A stretch of 64,000 nucleotides of DNA from Clostridiales bacterium. Lineage in GTDB: Bacteria; Bacillota; Clostridia; Christensenellales; Pumilibacteraceae. A program made the position numbers and the translations under genes. A model generated the notes under the pieces. The model was not told where the DNA came from, made no database searches, and saw only the letters and a list, made by a program, of their open reading frames with translations. Shown in pieces: positions 1 through 7,314 of this stretch (positions are counted from its first letter, which is position 1; each line of letters starts with the position of its first letter). The DNA is taken from contig DQGD01000001.1 in the NCBI GenBank assembly GCA_003533505.1, forward strand, positions 5,019 through 69,018. Direction: 5' to 3'.

Positions 1-382
1 GGCTGCCGAGAGCCGCCACGACGATGACCGACAGCACGATTACCAGCGGCACGGTGATTTTCAGCACCAGCATGTACCCGTCGTCGGCTATTCCCAGCTC
101 CTCGAAGCGGTTTTCCACCGACAGCACTATGAATACCCCCAGAAGCGAAGTCGCAATGGAGTACAAAAGCGTGTAAATCAGCGTGGTTTTAACCGTTATC
201 GGTATGCGAATCTTGCGAAGGAGTTTCTTTGTCCACGAGCCGAACACGCGGAAGGGCTTGGCTATCGCCGACAGAAATCTCTTAAAGCCCGTCTTTTCGC
301 CGCCGTGCTTTTTCTCGTCGCGCAACTCGTCCAGCGTTTCCTCAACTTCTTCGAAATTCTTTTCTTTTTTCTCGTCCGTCAC
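1..382 (-). CDS. Sensor histidine kinase, N-terminal part (cut by window edge)
   Basis: Reading the minus strand from a GTG at 380-382 gives about 127 residues before the window ends. AAGGAA lies upstream of the GTG. A charged, Glu/Lys-rich cytoplasmic start of about 60 residues is followed by a hydrophobic segment (TLIYTLLYSIATSLLGVFIV), a very short extracytoplasmic loop (about 15 residues) and a second segment (KITVPLVIVLSVIVVAALG). The catalytic HisKA/HATPase domains lie outside the window. It begins 18 bases after the stop of an OmpR-type regulator, the usual regulator-kinase operon order, so it is inferred to be the cognate sensor. The signal is unknown; the tiny loop suggests sensing in the membrane rather than by an external domain. 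Kinase identity is inferred from context and topology. Confidence 0.7.
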   Translation of the reverse strand, partial: MTDEKKEKNFEEVEETLDELRDEKKHGGEKTGFKRFLSAIAKPFRVFGSWTKKLLRKIRIPITVKTTLIYTLLYSIATSLLGVFIVLSVENRFEELGIADDGYMLVLKITVPLVIVLSVIVVAALGS

Positions 383-400
383 GTCCGTTCCGTTCCTTAT

Positions 401-1054
401 TTATCTTATGACGTAGCCGAAGCCGCGCACCGTTTCGATAAGCTTGACCCCGTAGGCGTCGTCGATTTTGCTCCTCAAATAGCGGACGTACACGTCCACC
501 ACGTTGGTATTGCCGATAAAGTCATAGCCCCACACCGCGTCGAGAGCCTGCTCGCGCGAGATAACCTTGTTGCGGTGCTCGACAAGGTACACGAGTAAGT
601 CGAATTCCTTTTTTGTAAGGTCGAGCGCGTTGCCGTCGTAGGATGCGACATGCGAGCTGACGTCGATTTTCAACTTGCCCAACTCGAAAACGTTCGTTTT
701 CTTTTTAAGGTTCACGCGGATTCTCGCCAGCAATTCCTCGATTGCGAACGGCTTGGTCATGTAATCGTTCGCGCCGATGTCGAGCCCGGCAACCTTGTCA
801 ACCACCTGGTCGCGCGCCGTGAGAATTATCACGGGCGTGTCCTTTGTCTGGCGAAGCCTGCGCAGGATTTCGATACCGTTCAGCGACGGCAGCATCACGT
901 CGAGGACGATGAGGTCATAGTCCTTGTTAAGCGCCGCGTCCAGCGCTTCCCTGCCGTCGGCGATTATCGTCGTGCCGTAGCCCTCGTGTTTGAGCTCGAG
1001 CGACACGAAACGCGCGATTTTGTATTCGTCCTCTACAATCAGAATTTCGTACAT
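401..1054 (-). CDS. OmpR/PhoB-family response regulator
   Basis: 217 residues, full length for the family. The receiver domain (about 1-115) has the acidic pair E8/D9, the phosphoacceptor D52 in LIVLDVMLP, T79 and K101 in YMTKPF. The C-terminal winged helix (about 125-217) ends with the typical VVDVYVRYLRSKID and ETVRGFGYVIR strings. It acts in the cytoplasm as a DNA-binding regulator phosphorylated by a partner kinase, almost certainly the gene directly downstream. It starts 45 bases after the pyruvate kinase stop, so read-through from pyk is possible. It resembles ArlR/CssR-type regulators, but the regulon cannot be told from sequence. Confidence 0.93.
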   Translation of the reverse strand: MYEILIVEDEYKIARFVSLELKHEGYGTTIIADGREALDAALNKDYDLIVLDVMLPSLNGIEILRRLRQTKDTPVIILTARDQVVDKVAGLDIGANDYMTKPFAIEELLARIRVNLKKKTNVFELGKLKIDVSSHVASYDGNALDLTKKEFDLLVYLVEHRNKVISREQALDAVWGYDFIGNTNVVDVYVRYLRSKIDDAYGVKLIETVRGFGYVIR

Positions 1055-1099
1055 GTTCTTTTCCTCTCTCTCCGTCGCCGCAATTACCGCAGCAAGTCG

Positions 1100-2518
1100 T
1101 CAATAATGCAGCTTCTCTATGCGCATGGTGTCGGAACTGCTTGCCTTGCCCACCGCCGAGCCGCCGGTGAGCACCACGAGGTCGCCCTCCGACACGAGCC
1201 CGGTGTTAAGCGCGCAGCGCGCGGCGTGGGCGAACAGCGCGTCCGAAGTGGTCTGGACTTCCGCCATGCACGGCGCGACTCCCCAATTCAGCGCAAGCTG
1301 GTTAAACGCTTTTTGCGAGGTCGTGGCGGCGATTATCACGCACTCGGGGCGAAAACGCGAAATTTTTCTCGCGGTGTAGCCCGACTGCGAAACGGTGATT
1401 ATCGCCTTTGCGCCGAGGTCGAAAGCCGCCGCGCACGTCGAGTGCGACACGGCGTCGGTGACGTTGACAACCTTGTAGTCGTATGACTGAAAACGCTTTT
1501 TGTAGTTTATCGTCTTTTCCGTTTCTTCGGCGATTTTCGCCATCGTTTTCACGGCTTCGACGGGGTAATGCCCCGCAGCCGTTTCGCCGCTGAGCATGAT
1601 TGCCGAAGTGCCGTCGTAAATCGCGTTGGCTACGTCGCTGATTTCCGCACGCGTGGGGCGCGGATTGTGTATCATCGACTCAAGCATCTGCGTGGCGGTG
1701 ATTACCTTTTTGCCGGCGCGATAGCACTGCTTTATCAGGCTCTTCTGAATGTGTGGAAGCTCCTCGAAGGGTATCTCCACGCCCATATCGCCGCGAGCAA
1801 CCATTATGCCGTCGCTGAGCCCTAGTATCTCCTCGATATTGGTCACGCCCTGACGGTTCTCGATTTTGGAAATAAGCTGTATGCCATCGCCGCCGCACTT
1901 TTTCACGAGGTTTTTCGCCTGTCTTACGTCGTCGGCGCAGCGCACGAACGACAGCGCGATATAGTCGGCGTTCTCTCTCACCGCAAACTCGATGTCGCTC
2001 TTGTCGGCTGCGGACAGGTACGGCATGTCGATTTCTATCCCCGGCAGGTTTATGCTCTTTCTGTCGGTGAGCTCGCCGCCGTTCACGACGGTGGTCACTA
2101 CGTCCTCGCCGGATATTTTTTCTACCGTAAGCTCAATCATGCCGTCGTTAAGCAGCACTCTGTCGCCCTTTTTCAGCACCGACGGCAGCGCGGAATATGT
2201 GACGGAAGCTATGCTCTCGTCGCCCTCTATGTCGCGCGAGGTGAGCGTAAAACGCGCGCCTTCCGCCAGCGTTATGCGGTGGTTTATAAACGTTTTGACG
2301 CGGATTTCCGGACCTTTCGTGTCCATGAGCAGCGCAACCGGCACGCCCAGCTCCGCGCGTACCTTTCTCACCGCTTCGATTCTGCGAAGATGCTCGGCGT
2401 GGTCGCCGTGCGACATGTTAAGTCTTGCGACGTTAAGCCCGGCTTTAACCAGACTTTTCAGCGTTTCGTAGTCGTCGGTAGCAGGCCCCAGCGTGCATAC
2501 AATCTTGGTTTTTCTCAT
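1100..2518 (-). CDS. pyk: Pyruvate kinase
   Basis: 472 residues. Converts phosphoenolpyruvate and ADP to pyruvate and ATP, the last step of glycolysis, in the cytoplasm. The start MRKTKIVCTLGPA is typical. The active-site stretch KIENRQGVTNIEEI carries the catalytic lysine (about K218) and the metal ligands E220 and D244 (ARGDMGVEIP). The chain stops after the regulatory C domain: it lacks the extra C-terminal PEP-utiliser-like domain of the Bacillus enzymes. AAAGGAG precedes the ATG, and a near-consensus SigA promoter lies at 2609-2637. The response regulator and kinase follow on the same strand. Confidence 0.97.
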   Translation of the reverse strand: MRKTKIVCTLGPATDDYETLKSLVKAGLNVARLNMSHGDHAEHLRRIEAVRKVRAELGVPVALLMDTKGPEIRVKTFINHRITLAEGARFTLTSRDIEGDESIASVTYSALPSVLKKGDRVLLNDGMIELTVEKISGEDVVTTVVNGGELTDRKSINLPGIEIDMPYLSAADKSDIEFAVRENADYIALSFVRCADDVRQAKNLVKKCGGDGIQLISKIENRQGVTNIEEILGLSDGIMVARGDMGVEIPFEELPHIQKSLIKQCYRAGKKVITATQMLESMIHNPRPTRAEISDVANAIYDGTSAIMLSGETAAGHYPVEAVKTMAKIAEETEKTINYKKRFQSYDYKVVNVTDAVSHSTCAAAFDLGAKAIITVSQSGYTARKISRFRPECVIIAATTSQKAFNQLALNWGVAPCMAEVQTTSDALFAHAARCALNTGLVSEGDLVVLTGGSAVGKASSSDTMRIEKLHY

Positions 2519-2608
2519 ATATCCGTTATTCTCCTTTCGCTCTCAGGGCAATGAGGTATATGGTACTATTCTATTTCCTATTAAAAAACAAAAACACTTC
2601 CCACGTTA

Positions 2609-2637
2609 ATTATAGTCCTTTTCCGCGCGTTAGTCAA
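2609..2637 (-). promoter_or_regulatory. SigA promoter of pyk
   Basis: On the minus strand TTGACT (2632-2637), a 17-base spacer and TATAAT (2609-2614). It lies about 90 bases upstream of the pyk start, leaving a leader in which I saw no strong hairpin. The -35 box follows directly after the U-tract of the M23 gene terminator. Confidence 0.8.
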
Positions 2638-2671
2638 GAAAAATGCCGCAGGCAAAGGAGCCGCCTGCGGC
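2638..2671 (-). terminator. Intrinsic terminator of the M23 gene
   Basis: Perfect 9-bp stem gccgcaggc (2645-2653) with gcctgcggc (2663-2671), loop of 9, followed on the minus strand by ATTTTTCTT. It lies 66 bases past the M23 stop codon and immediately upstream of the pyk promoter. Confidence 0.8.
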
Positions 2672-2736
2672 AAGGAGAAAAAGGAAAAGAATTTCGTTTG
2701 ACGCGCGTTTCATGCGCGCGCCAAGCTATGAAAAAG

Positions 2737-3405
2737 CTATTTGTTGATTTCGACGTCGACGTACTCGAGCGGGTCGGTAAGCTCGCCGTTCACCGTCATT
2801 TCTAGGTGGACGTGGTATCCGTCGCTGTTTTCGGTGAGCATGGTGCCGGCTTTGCCGATTTCACCGCCGATTTTCACTTCGTCGCCCGGTTTTACCGAAG
2901 CCGAGGCAAGCGACTTGTACACCGAAACTATGCCCTCGCCGTGGTCTACGGTGACTACTACGCCTTCGAGCGTGGTGGTCTGCACGTCCGTCACCTTGCC
3001 GTTTGCAATCGACAGCACGGGCGCATTCTCGGTCGCGGCGAAGTCCACGCCGTTATGCGTTTTCCACATGTTGAGCGACGGCATATACACCAGCGAAGCC
3101 AACGAGGACTCTCTTATCACGCTGCCGTTTGCTACCGGTAAGCCGAACTTCATGGGCTCGACGTCCGCGTCGGTGAGGGGCGGCTTGTCCACGGGCTCGT
3201 CTACGGGCTTGTCGTCTGTGGGCGTATCCACGGGCTCGTCAATCGGCGCGTCAATCGGCACGTCGACTTCGCCGCCGCGCGAGAGCACTACCGCCAGCGT
3301 AACCGTCGCGGCAATCACGAGCGTGCTGACTATCGCCACTGTCCAGGCGATGATTTTGTTCTTCTTTTCGTCTTTGGCTCTTCCCGAGCCGGAATAGGTT
3401 TTCAT
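2737..3405 (-). CDS. Membrane-anchored M23 metallopeptidase, SpoIIQ/LytM-like
   Basis: 222 residues. A short cytoplasmic tail and one transmembrane segment (about 18-42) are followed by an Asp/Pro-rich linker with PVDEPVDKP-like repeats (about 48-75), then a peptidase domain. Zinc-ligand motifs are present: THNGVDFA (H and D) and HVHLEM (HxH). M23 proteins cut peptidoglycan cross-links; in clostridial sporulation SpoIIQ has this layout and keeps the metal site. Strong SD (GGAGG) before the ATG. The neighbouring YwmB-like gene points to sporulation, but no spoIID is adjacent, so the SpoIIQ role is inference; a vegetative cell-wall hydrolase remains possible. Confidence 0.85.
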   Translation of the reverse strand: MKTYSGSGRAKDEKKNKIIAWTVAIVSTLVIAATVTLAVVLSRGGEVDVPIDAPIDEPVDTPTDDKPVDEPVDKPPLTDADVEPMKFGLPVANGSVIRESSLASLVYMPSLNMWKTHNGVDFAATENAPVLSIANGKVTDVQTTTLEGVVVTVDHGEGIVSVYKSLASASVKPGDEVKIGGEIGKAGTMLTENSDGYHVHLEMTVNGELTDPLEYVDVEINK

Positions 3406-3479
3406 TGTTTTACCTCCGTTGCATATCGATTATCGACGCTTTATCGCGTTTTATACATTACTTTCAAATAAATTTTTCA

Positions 3480-3546
3480 GCTTGTCGGCGATACTTATAT
3501 AAATAAGTCTGGCGAGGTTTCGGGAAAACGCGCGAAAAAGACGCCT
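3480..3546. repeat. Degenerate copy of the 106-bp palindromic repeat
   Basis: Shares the right half of the element at 4294-4399: the gtcTgGCGAGGTTTCG block and the tail with gaaaaagacgcctttaa, ending one base before the YwmB-like stop codon at 3547. The inner hairpin is acttat/ataagt. The left outer arm no longer pairs, so this copy looks decayed. Confidence 0.6.
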
Positions 3547-4041
3547 TTAATAAGAGCCTTTAATGAGGGGTGTCCCCACCACCATTTTGCCGCGGCTGAG
3601 CGCAATCATAACGTTGGTCCTCTCGCCGAGCACTGTTACCGACTGCGGCAAAAACGGACTGAAAGCGTAAATGACGGTGACGTCGCCTATGCTTTCGGTG
3701 CGCACGTCTTTTGCGGATAGTCTTTCAAGCAGCTCGTCGGCATCCTCCCTGCCGCCGTAGGTATCGATGCGCTCGTATGCGCCGCGAACGCCGAGAAGCG
3801 GCACCGTTTCCAGCTTTAGCTCCTCGTCGCCGCTAAGGTAAGCGGTGTACCTGCCCTCGCGCACAAACGAGCACAGTCCGCCGCACGCGATTCTTACGCC
3901 GGCAAGCAGCATCGCCGCCGCCATAAACAAGGCTACGGCTGCGTTAAAGACCTTTTGTCCGCGCCCGTATGTTCTCTCGGGAAACTTTTTAGGCTTTGTC
4001 GCCGCCCGATATTCGACATTCTCGCCAAGCGGAATTTCCAT
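3547..4041 (-). CDS. Small membrane protein with YwmB-like (DUF1779) C-terminus
   Basis: 164 residues. A basic cytoplasmic start, one transmembrane segment (about 33-53) and an extracytoplasmic domain. The C-terminus, around VIYAFSP and then NVMIALSRGKMVVGTPLIKGSY-like text (last 20 residues), resembles the end of the sporulation protein YwmB, where an N-x-x-IAL strand precedes VGTPII. YwmB proteins are about 240 residues, so this one is short. In many spore formers ywmB lies near murA, spoIID and an M23 gene; here only the M23 gene follows. Family assignment is tentative and from memory of the motif. A terminator-like hairpin sits in its leader. Confidence 0.5.
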   Translation of the reverse strand: MEIPLGENVEYRAATKPKKFPERTYGRGQKVFNAAVALFMAAAMLLAGVRIACGGLCSFVREGRYTAYLSGDEELKLETVPLLGVRGAYERIDTYGGREDADELLERLSAKDVRTESIGDVTVIYAFSPFLPQSVTVLGERTNVMIALSRGKMVVGTPLIKGSY

Positions 4042-4064
4042 AACTTTGTCCTCTCTCTACGCAA

Positions 4065-4098
4065 TAAAAAAATATCGCCGCTTTACAGCAACGATATT
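4065..4098 (-). terminator. Terminator/attenuator in the leader of the YwmB-like gene
   Basis: On the minus strand AATATCG and CGATATT (4092-4098 and 4071-4077) enclose UUGC/GCGG, giving an 11-bp stem with U-G pairs, a 6-base loop and a run of T. It ends only about 25 bases upstream of the downstream ATG at 4041, leaving little room for a separate promoter. Confidence 0.6.
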
Positions 4099-4143
4099 CT
4101 TGACCGATATTGCGATTTTATACGTTTTTTATATATTTGCCTT

Positions 4144-4190
4144 CTGTTATCGAGCTCCCGGGAAAAACGCAGGAACGCGCAGCAACAATT
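4144..4190. repeat. Right half of a palindromic repeat copy
   Basis: Begins with the ttatcgagctcccgggaaaaa block seen in the right arm of the full copies at 4189-4295 and 10514-10619, and runs directly into the next copy. The left half is missing. The 363-base gap between 4042 and 4404 is filled by this half copy, two full copies and the leader hairpin of the YwmB-like gene. Confidence 0.6.
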
Positions 4191-4295
4191 AAAGAGCGGA
4201 TTTTTCGATGATTTTTTCCGGGAGCGAGGACGCTGTACATGGACGTACTGCTATCGAGCTCCCGGGAAAAAGGACAAAAACGCACGCCTGCACTT
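4189..4295. repeat. Palindromic repeat, full copy A (107 bp)
   Basis: Starts with TTAAAG and ends with ACTTAA. Contains a hairpin with outer arms CCGGGAGC (4218-4225) and GCTCCCGG (4258-4265), an asymmetric internal loop, and an inner GTAC/GTAC stem around a 6-base loop. Preceded by the conserved block gcggatttttcgatgatttt. Tandem with the next copy. Confidence 0.75.
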
Positions 4296-4399
4296 AAAGC
4301 GCGGATTTTTTCGATGATTTTGCGCGAAACCGAGCGACGGCGTATCGGGTAATACGTCTAGCGAGGTTTCGTGCAAAAGCGCGGAAAAGACGCCTTTAA
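4294..4399. repeat. Palindromic repeat, full copy B (106 bp), arms covary
   Basis: TTAAAG ... CTTTAA ends. Same plan as copy A but different arms: outer GCGCGAAACC with GGTTTCGTGC, inner GTAT with ATAC, again a 6-base loop. The flanking blocks (gcggattttttcgatgattt on the left, aaaagacgccttta on the right) match the other copies. It ends 5 bases before the stop codon of the cation efflux gene at 4405. Confidence 0.75.
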
Positions 4400-4404
4400 A
4401 ACTT

Positions 4405-5526
4405 TTACATGAAGTCGTATTCGGCGGTGACAGTATACCCCGTGAGTACGGAGTCGACGGCGCTCATGACCTCGGCGGTTATGTGGTCGCGCTCGCGCAT
4501 CAGCTTTTCGCCGAGGCGCAGGTGAATGCCGACGGTTTTGTCCTTGTCGTCGATGACGAGCTCGTGAAACGAGGCGTCCCTGCCGTAGACCTCGAGCGCG
4601 GCGACGACGGCGCGACGGACGGCAAGGTAGCGCGAATCCGAAACGTCGACGGGGTCGGAATGCACAACGAGGTTGATTTTATATTTCGAGTACGCTTTTC
4701 TTTCGATTTCGTCGACGGCGGCGTGCACCTCGACAAAAGACAGGTTTTTATCGAACTCGGCGTCGACGGAAGCTACCTTATGCTCCGCGCCATAGTCGTG
4801 CACCATTAAGTCGTGGTAGCCGAGCACAAGCGGCGATTCGGAAACTATTTCCGCTATCTCCTGCTCGGTAGCGCCGTCGGGGCGTTCGCCCAGCAAGCGG
4901 TTGACGTTGCCTACGACGATTTTGAGACCGCCGAATACGATGAACAGCGCCGCGACTACGCCGCAAAGCGCGTCAATCGGGAAGTCGGTGAAGCGTGCCG
5001 CGACGAACGCCGCCGCAACGAGCGCGGTGACTACGCAGTCGGACACGCTGTCGAAGCAAGCCGCGGTGAGCGTGTCGGACTTGACTCGCTTGTTTTTCGC
5101 GGCGTACATTATCGCCATAAACGCCTTGACGGCAATCGACAGGACGAGAACGACGAGCGCGGCGAGCGAATAGGTTGACTTTTCGCCCGTGAAAAACCGC
5201 CGCACCGACGAGGAAACGAGCTCCGCTCCCACGAAGATTATAATTATGCTGACGATAAAACCTGCGACATACTCGAATCTGCCGTGTCCGTACGGGTGAC
5301 CGCTGTCCGCCTTTTTGCGGCTGATGGCAAACGAGCTGACGACTACCGCCGAAGTGCCCACGTCGGACAGGTTGTTCACCGCGTCGGACAGCATCGACAG
5401 CGAGCCCGTGACAATGCCGAACGCAAGCTTTATCGCGCCCAGCACGAGATTGAGCGTAAGCCCCGTAAGCGCGGTGATTACGCCCTCTCTTTCTCTGTCA
5501 TAGGTCTTGTCGTTGCTTTTTGTCAA
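4405..5526 (-). CDS. Cation diffusion facilitator (CDF) transporter
   Basis: 373 residues, with six predicted membrane helices in the first 210 residues and a cytoplasmic C-terminal domain. Diagnostic motifs: SDAVNNLSD in helix 2, HPYGHGRFEYVAG after it, and FDSVSDCVV in helix 5, which carry the metal-binding Asp residues. It exports divalent cations (Zn, Fe, Mn or Co) in exchange for protons. The start is a TTG with AGGAGA 7 bases upstream; no better ATG is near. The tail beyond the ZT-dimer region (about 300-373) is longer than in the smallest family members and looks like a second ferredoxin-like half. It lies 75 bases downstream of dnaB. Metal specificity cannot be read. Confidence 0.92.
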   Translation of the reverse strand: MTKSNDKTYDREREGVITALTGLTLNLVLGAIKLAFGIVTGSLSMLSDAVNNLSDVGTSAVVVSSFAISRKKADSGHPYGHGRFEYVAGFIVSIIIIFVGAELVSSSVRRFFTGEKSTYSLAALVVLVLSIAVKAFMAIMYAAKNKRVKSDTLTAACFDSVSDCVVTALVAAAFVAARFTDFPIDALCGVVAALFIVFGGLKIVVGNVNRLLGERPDGATEQEIAEIVSESPLVLGYHDLMVHDYGAEHKVASVDAEFDKNLSFVEVHAAVDEIERKAYSKYKINLVVHSDPVDVSDSRYLAVRRAVVAALEVYGRDASFHELVIDDKDKTVGIHLRLGEKLMRERDHITAEVMSAVDSVLTGYTVTAEYDFM

Positions 5527-5601
5527 AACTTTTTCTCCTGCCCCGGGAACGGTTTTATAAAAGCTTGAATATGATTTACCTTATCGGTACCGTGCGGCGC
5601 G

Positions 5602-7269
5602 CTAGATTATATCGTCGTCGTTACGGGGTTTAACGGGGAGCGAGAACGGGTCGTCGCCGAACGAGAAGCCGTCCGCACTCTTAGGCGGAGCTTCCTGCGG
5701 CTTTTCCTGTTTTTTCTTGGCTCCTCTCTCCTCGGGCGCGTCGTAGCTGTCAATCGGCGGCGGCACGAAGCCGTTGTCCTCGGGCGGCGGCGCAAGCGGG
5801 TCGTCGTCCATGCCCGTAAAGTGGTTCTCGAAGTTGGGCATGCGCGCCTCGATTGCGGCGTCCGTTTTGTTTTCGTACAGGTCGGTAAAAGTAGTATATT
5901 CGCCGTGCCACCTGACCGTCACCTTATCGGTTCTGCCGTTACGGTGCTTGGCGACGATAATGTCGCACTTGGTGCGCGTGTCCTCGTCGACGGTCTGGTC
6001 GTTGGGGTCGTGCTCGCGGTACAGGAACATGATTATATCCGCGTCCTGCTCGATTGCGCCCGATTCGCGAAGGTCGGACATCTGCGGTTTTTTGTCGGTA
6101 CGCTTTTCGATATCGCGCGACATCTGGCTGAGAAGAAGTATCGGAACGTTCAGTTCCTTTGCGGCAATCTTCATCGTTCTCGTAATGTCACTGACTTCCT
6201 GCTGACGGCTTTCGACGCGCTTACCCGACGACATGAGCTGCAGGTAGTCGACGAGCACGAGGTCGAGTCCGTGTTCGCGCTTTAATCTGCGGCACTTGGA
6301 TAAAATTTCGATAGGCGTGGTGAGCGAGCTGTCGTCGACGTAAATCATCGATTCGCTCAGCTTTCTCTGCGCTTCAACGAGGCGCATGCTCTCCTGCTGG
6401 GTGCGCGTGCCGCTGTTGACGTGCTCCATGCTGACCTTGGCAACCGAGCACATAAGACGCGTGGCGAGCTGCTCGGCGCTCATTTCCAGCGAGAACACGG
6501 CGCAACGGAACGGGTCGACCTTGCCCGACGGGGTCTTTCTGGACTTGTCGAGCGCGGCGTGAGAAATGAAGTTCATGCCCAGGCTGGTTTTGCCCTGAGC
6601 CGGGCGCGCCGCGATGAGCACGAGGTCGGACTGATGGAATCCGCCCAGAAGCTCGTTCAGTTTTTCAAACGGAATAGGCACGGTTTTCTGGTCGGTCGGG
6701 TTGTTCTGCTTGTCGTCCATTATCTTCATGGCGCGTGTGACCGCCTCGTTCATGTCGATAAGCGAGCTCTTGTCCTGCTTTTCGCTGAGCGAGTAAATCT
6801 CGCGCTCGGCAAGCCCCAGCGCGTCCTCGTCGCCGTCGCCCGAGTACGCCTTGTCCATGATTTTCTGGGAAGCGGAAATAAGCTGACGGAGAAGCGAGTT
6901 CTTTTTTACTATGTCGAGGTAGTGCCGATAGTTGTCGGCGCTGGGCACGAACGACGTGATTGCGGAAATGTATGTAATGCCGCCGACGGTTTCCATCACG
7001 CCCTGCTCCTCGAGCTCCTGCACGAGCGTCACGAAGTCAATCGGCTTGTCCTTGTAGGAAAGGCTGAGCATCGCGCCGAAGATTTCCTTGTGCGCGTTCT
7101 GATAAAAGTCATCGGGCTTGAGCTCGTTGAGAATGGTGATGGGCGCGTCCTCGTCGATAAGCGCGCAGCATAAAAGCGCCTCCTCCGCTTCGTCGTTGTG
7201 CGGAAGAATCCTCGCCTTTACGTTGGGATGCTCCTTGATTTTATCCTGTTTAATTGCTCCGACAGGCAT
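5602..7269 (-). CDS. dnaB: Replicative DNA helicase DnaB with long acidic tail
   Basis: 555 residues. It unwinds DNA at the replication fork as a hexamer. The N-terminal collar domain spans about 22-125; the RecA-like motor has Walker A ARPAQGKTS (221-229), Walker B LVLVDYLQLM (337-346) and the DLRESGAIEQDADI block (399-412). The core ends near 465. The remaining 85-90 residues are Pro/Asp/Glu-rich and low in complexity, ending RNDDDII, reminiscent of the acidic SSB tail. Family members are usually about 440-460 residues. Strong SD AAGGAG. Located 45 bases after typA; the likely loader gene is at 20.9 kb. Confidence 0.96.
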   Translation of the reverse strand: MPVGAIKQDKIKEHPNVKARILPHNDEAEEALLCCALIDEDAPITILNELKPDDFYQNAHKEIFGAMLSLSYKDKPIDFVTLVQELEEQGVMETVGGITYISAITSFVPSADNYRHYLDIVKKNSLLRQLISASQKIMDKAYSGDGDEDALGLAEREIYSLSEKQDKSSLIDMNEAVTRAMKIMDDKQNNPTDQKTVPIPFEKLNELLGGFHQSDLVLIAARPAQGKTSLGMNFISHAALDKSRKTPSGKVDPFRCAVFSLEMSAEQLATRLMCSVAKVSMEHVNSGTRTQQESMRLVEAQRKLSESMIYVDDSSLTTPIEILSKCRRLKREHGLDLVLVDYLQLMSSGKRVESRQQEVSDITRTMKIAAKELNVPILLLSQMSRDIEKRTDKKPQMSDLRESGAIEQDADIIMFLYREHDPNDQTVDEDTRTKCDIIVAKHRNGRTDKVTVRWHGEYTTFTDLYENKTDAAIEARMPNFENHFTGMDDDPLAPPPEDNGFVPPPIDSYDAPEERGAKKKQEKPQEAPPKSADGFSFGDDPFSLPVKPRNDDDII

Positions 7270-7314
7270 TTCGTTCTCCTTCCCCGAACGGGTAAAGCAA
7301 GCGTTACTTGCGTT

